Origin: Pedosphaera sp.
Lineage (GTDB): Bacteria > Verrucomicrobiota > Verrucomicrobiia > Limisphaerales > Pedosphaeraceae
Assembly (NCBI GenBank): GCA_028293465.1
Contig: JAQGOT010000608.1
Location: forward strand, 1 to 6,913
Direction of reading: 5' to 3'
Length of the DNA stretch: 6,913 nucleotides
Below, piece after piece: positions 5,098 through 6,913 of the stretch. The notes below the pieces were generated by a model, which was given only the letters and a program-made list of their open reading frames with translations, was not told the DNA's origin and did not search any database. Positions within the stretch are counted from its first letter, which is position 1. The number at the start of each line of letters is the position of its first letter. The position numbers and the translations under genes were made by a program.

Positions 5098-5190
5098 CCG
5101 CCACCACGGGCATGGGGCGGCCCCGGAGCACTATGGAGTGCGCCGGCAGAGCGGCAGCGGCGACGGCGCTTTAAGGCGCACCTCCGGCCC
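5098..5190. repeat. REP-like GC-rich palindromic element
   Basis: GGAGTGCGCC (5135-5144) pairs with GGCGCACCTCC (5175-5185): ten base pairs with a single bulged C. As an alternative outer pairing, CCGGAG (5123-5128) matches CTCCGG (5182-5187). The 30-nt loop is a GC-rich purine/CGG run (GGCAGAGCGGCAGCGGCGAC), with AGCG/CGCT able to pair inside it. A smaller stem, CCGCC (5098-5102) with GGCGG (5116-5120), lies just before. This sits in the 325-bp non-coding gap between two convergent genes, a typical place for REP or other interspersed palindromes. I recall similar sequences recurring in verrucomicrobial genomes but could not verify this. Apart from this element and the terminator I see nothing in 4994-5318. 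Confidence 0.55.
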
Positions 5191-5318
5191 ATGGACCACC
5201 CTCGCACTTGACCAGCAAACAGCCGCCTCAGCAACAGCGGATCCTGACGGGAGGCGCAGAGCAACCATTTAGGCGAAAAGAAATCAGTGGAACCGGGCAA
5301 AACTCGAAGGCGCGCTGC

Positions 5319-6794
5319 TTAGGAAGCTCTCCATTCAATCAACTCGCGGACCACCTCCGCATTCTCCTCCGTCGCCACAATCTTGTTTGGATAAACCCAA
5401 ACAGTGAAATTTTCCAAGTCTTCAAACGACTCTTCCTCGTCCTCTGGTCCTTCGCCGAGGCAGGATTGAAACCAGATGATCCAATCGTTCCGAGTCTCGC
5501 ACAGAATGCGTTGCAGGATCAACGCAATGGTCCGGAACGCTTCATACGCCCGGACACTGTAAAGTATGAGCCGCTCAGACCGGCGGCGCCCGCTGGTGTA
5601 CGGGAGCAAAAAGTCCACCTTATCCTTCAGCTCAACCGACACCGCTTCACGGATTCGCGCGATGAGCCACTCTCGCTCGCTTGCGAGCATTCCATCGTTG
5701 CATTCGTCCGGCCTAATGCCAAACGGGGCCTTTAAATCGTAATAATCGAAGGTTTCCTGGTCCACAACGTGGAGATCGAGAGAGGGCTGAAGGCCGCGGG
5801 CATCATTCCTGAACTCTGTATCCCGTGGGGTAAGCCCTGCGCGCAATGTATTCAACTCTCCGGGATCGCAATTCGATTCGTCATCCATGCGGAACTCATG
5901 GAGGACCGGTAACGATGTCAGTTTCGCCAATCCGCGAACCCGCGGGCAGTTGATCGACAACCGTCTCAAGGCGTGCAATTGAGCGAGCGGCTCCGCGTCG
6001 AGGGGTTTGAGGCTGCACACGGTAAGGTGGGTCAACTTTTTGAGCCCGCTTAATGGACTCAAATCCGAAAACCCTTGCTCGGCGTCACCATAAATTCCCA
6101 AGGTCCCCAATGCGCCGAAGCGTTCGATGCCTCGAAGGCTCTCCGCATTGTGCACGCTGAGGACCTGGAGCAAAGGCATGTCCGGCCAATCGGTGAAGTC
6201 GGCGATCGTCTCATTGCCTGTCACGTCCAGTGAACGCAGGCTGGGCAGGCGTTGGCATTCCGCGAAGCGGGCAATTTGATCCGCGGAAAGACTCAACTCG
6301 CGAAGATTCGGCAAATTCTCCAGCACACGAAGGGAAGCCACGGGATTGTGCGCGAGCGTTAGCTCTTCCAGCAACGGGAGGTTCCGCAAGGGGCTCAGAT
6401 CGGAAATCTTATTGGCATAGCAGTTCAAGTAGGTGAGTTTGGTCATCCCGGACAGGGGACCGAGGTCCTGGATGAGGTTGTTTTGCAACACCAAAGTTTT
6501 CAATTTGAGCAAACCGGTGAGCGGTGAAATGGTGGAGATGCGCTTGTCCACGTCATTGGTGGTTTGCAAGCTCAGCCGATCCTTCTCGGCCAAGGGTTTC
6601 CAAGCCTTTTTCAATAACGGGATGTCAATCAGGGACCGATGGTCTTTCTGCTCTCCCCTGAGCCAATTCCAATCCCAATCGTCCTTCAGACTCCAACCTA
6701 CGCAATTAATCAGTCGACATATCGTGAACGCGGTTTCCTGATCGAGCTCGGGGTTGCGCGCGAGCGTGACTATAGGCAGTTCGTTACTTCTCAT
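5319..6794 (-). CDS. leucine-rich-repeat protein with unassigned C-terminal domain
   Basis: A cytosolic-looking protein of 491 residues from the ATG at 6792-6794. In-frame alternatives are an ATG at 6818 and a GTG at 6878; the chosen ATG follows GGGAAGA, the nearest thing to a ribosome binding site here. Residues about 74-302 hold roughly ten repeats of about 22 residues in the SDS22/internalin style. The clearest are LKTLVLQNNLIQDLGPLSGM (98-117), LTYLNCYANKISDLSPLRNL (120-139) and LEELTLAHNPVASLRVLENL (142-161); later copies are degenerate. Such arrays form a curved binding surface for another protein. Residues 1-73 make a Trp-rich cap (DDWDWNWL). Residues about 330-491 are not LRR: a mixed helical domain (WLIARIREAV, YEAFRTIALILQRIL) with a strongly acidic stretch at 447-461 and a final strand/helix (FTVWVYPNKIVATEE). 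No signal peptide, transmembrane segment or known enzyme motif is seen. It is convergent with the lipase cassette, with no operon partner visible. Codon use is less GC-biased than in the lipase. Confidence 0.85.
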   Translation of the reverse strand: MRSNELPIVTLARNPELDQETAFTICRLINCVGWSLKDDWDWNWLRGEQKDHRSLIDIPLLKKAWKPLAEKDRLSLQTTNDVDKRISTISPLTGLLKLKTLVLQNNLIQDLGPLSGMTKLTYLNCYANKISDLSPLRNLPLLEELTLAHNPVASLRVLENLPNLRELSLSADQIARFAECQRLPSLRSLDVTGNETIADFTDWPDMPLLQVLSVHNAESLRGIERFGALGTLGIYGDAEQGFSDLSPLSGLKKLTHLTVCSLKPLDAEPLAQLHALRRLSINCPRVRGLAKLTSLPVLHEFRMDDESNCDPGELNTLRAGLTPRDTEFRNDARGLQPSLDLHVVDQETFDYYDLKAPFGIRPDECNDGMLASEREWLIARIREAVSVELKDKVDFLLPYTSGRRRSERLILYSVRAYEAFRTIALILQRILCETRNDWIIWFQSCLGEGPEDEEESFEDLENFTVWVYPNKIVATEENAEVVRELIEWRAS

Positions 6795-6913
6795 TCTTCC
6801 CAGGAAATGGTTCCACATACCGGCTGACGGCGGGAGCTTGCTTTCCGATGCCAATACGGTCAAGCCGGGAATGCACACACTGATGAGCGGGCCTGGCGCT
6901 CCAACACCTCAAC

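Noticed and set aside
5208..5735. Plus-strand 175-codon frame antisense to the end of the LRR gene
   Set aside because: It has no recognisable protein features and overlaps a gene with clear repeat structure.

Overview
The window looks like a stretch of chromosome from a Verrucomicrobiota-type bacterium. Pedosphaera/Limisphaerales relatives would be my guess, but this rests on gene style only: a small membrane-anchored HEAT protein containing a 'GKPLSYW' segment, a stand-alone Rcp1-like response regulator, spacious intergenic regions full of hairpins and AT-rich tandem repeats, and an almost complete lack of Shine-Dalgarno sequences. There is no rRNA, recognisable complete tRNA, transposase, integrase or CRISPR array. 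Eight reasonably convincing protein genes and one probable small one are present.

Layout. Positions 1-69 may be the last codons of a plus-strand gene cut by the window edge. Positions 248-2992 hold five minus-strand genes. In order of transcription, from right to left, they are a HEAT-repeat protein (2992 to 2390), a six-helix integral membrane protein (2295 to 1639), a small charged helical protein (1498 to 1292), a single-domain response regulator (1048 to 617) with its own candidate promoter, and an 80-residue unknown protein (490 to 248). The gaps of about 90-250 bp between them suggest several transcription units rather than one tight operon.

Positions 2993-3361 are a divergent intergenic region carrying a run of strong inverted repeats. 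To its right is a plus-strand three-gene cassette: an outer-membrane-type lipoprotein (3362-3757), a cytosolic-looking class 3 lipase with a complete Ser-Asp-His set (3792-4517), and a single-pass membrane protein with a long coiled coil (4586-4993). It ends in a good intrinsic terminator (5003-5024). A 14-bp tandem repeat fills the lipoprotein-lipase gap, and a tRNA T-arm-like fragment lies in the lipase-coiled-coil gap.

Positions 5025-5318 are non-coding and hold a REP-like GC-rich palindrome. The right side is one large minus-strand gene for a leucine-rich-repeat protein with an unassigned C-terminal domain (6794 to 5319).

How the genes may work together: the most interesting unit is the lipoprotein-lipase-coiled-coil cassette. 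It places a lipid hydrolase between an envelope lipoprotein and a membrane-anchored coiled coil. That arrangement resembles either a lipase effector with a lipoprotein immunity partner or a lysis/spanin-like module; both readings are inference. The minus-strand genes share no evident pathway.
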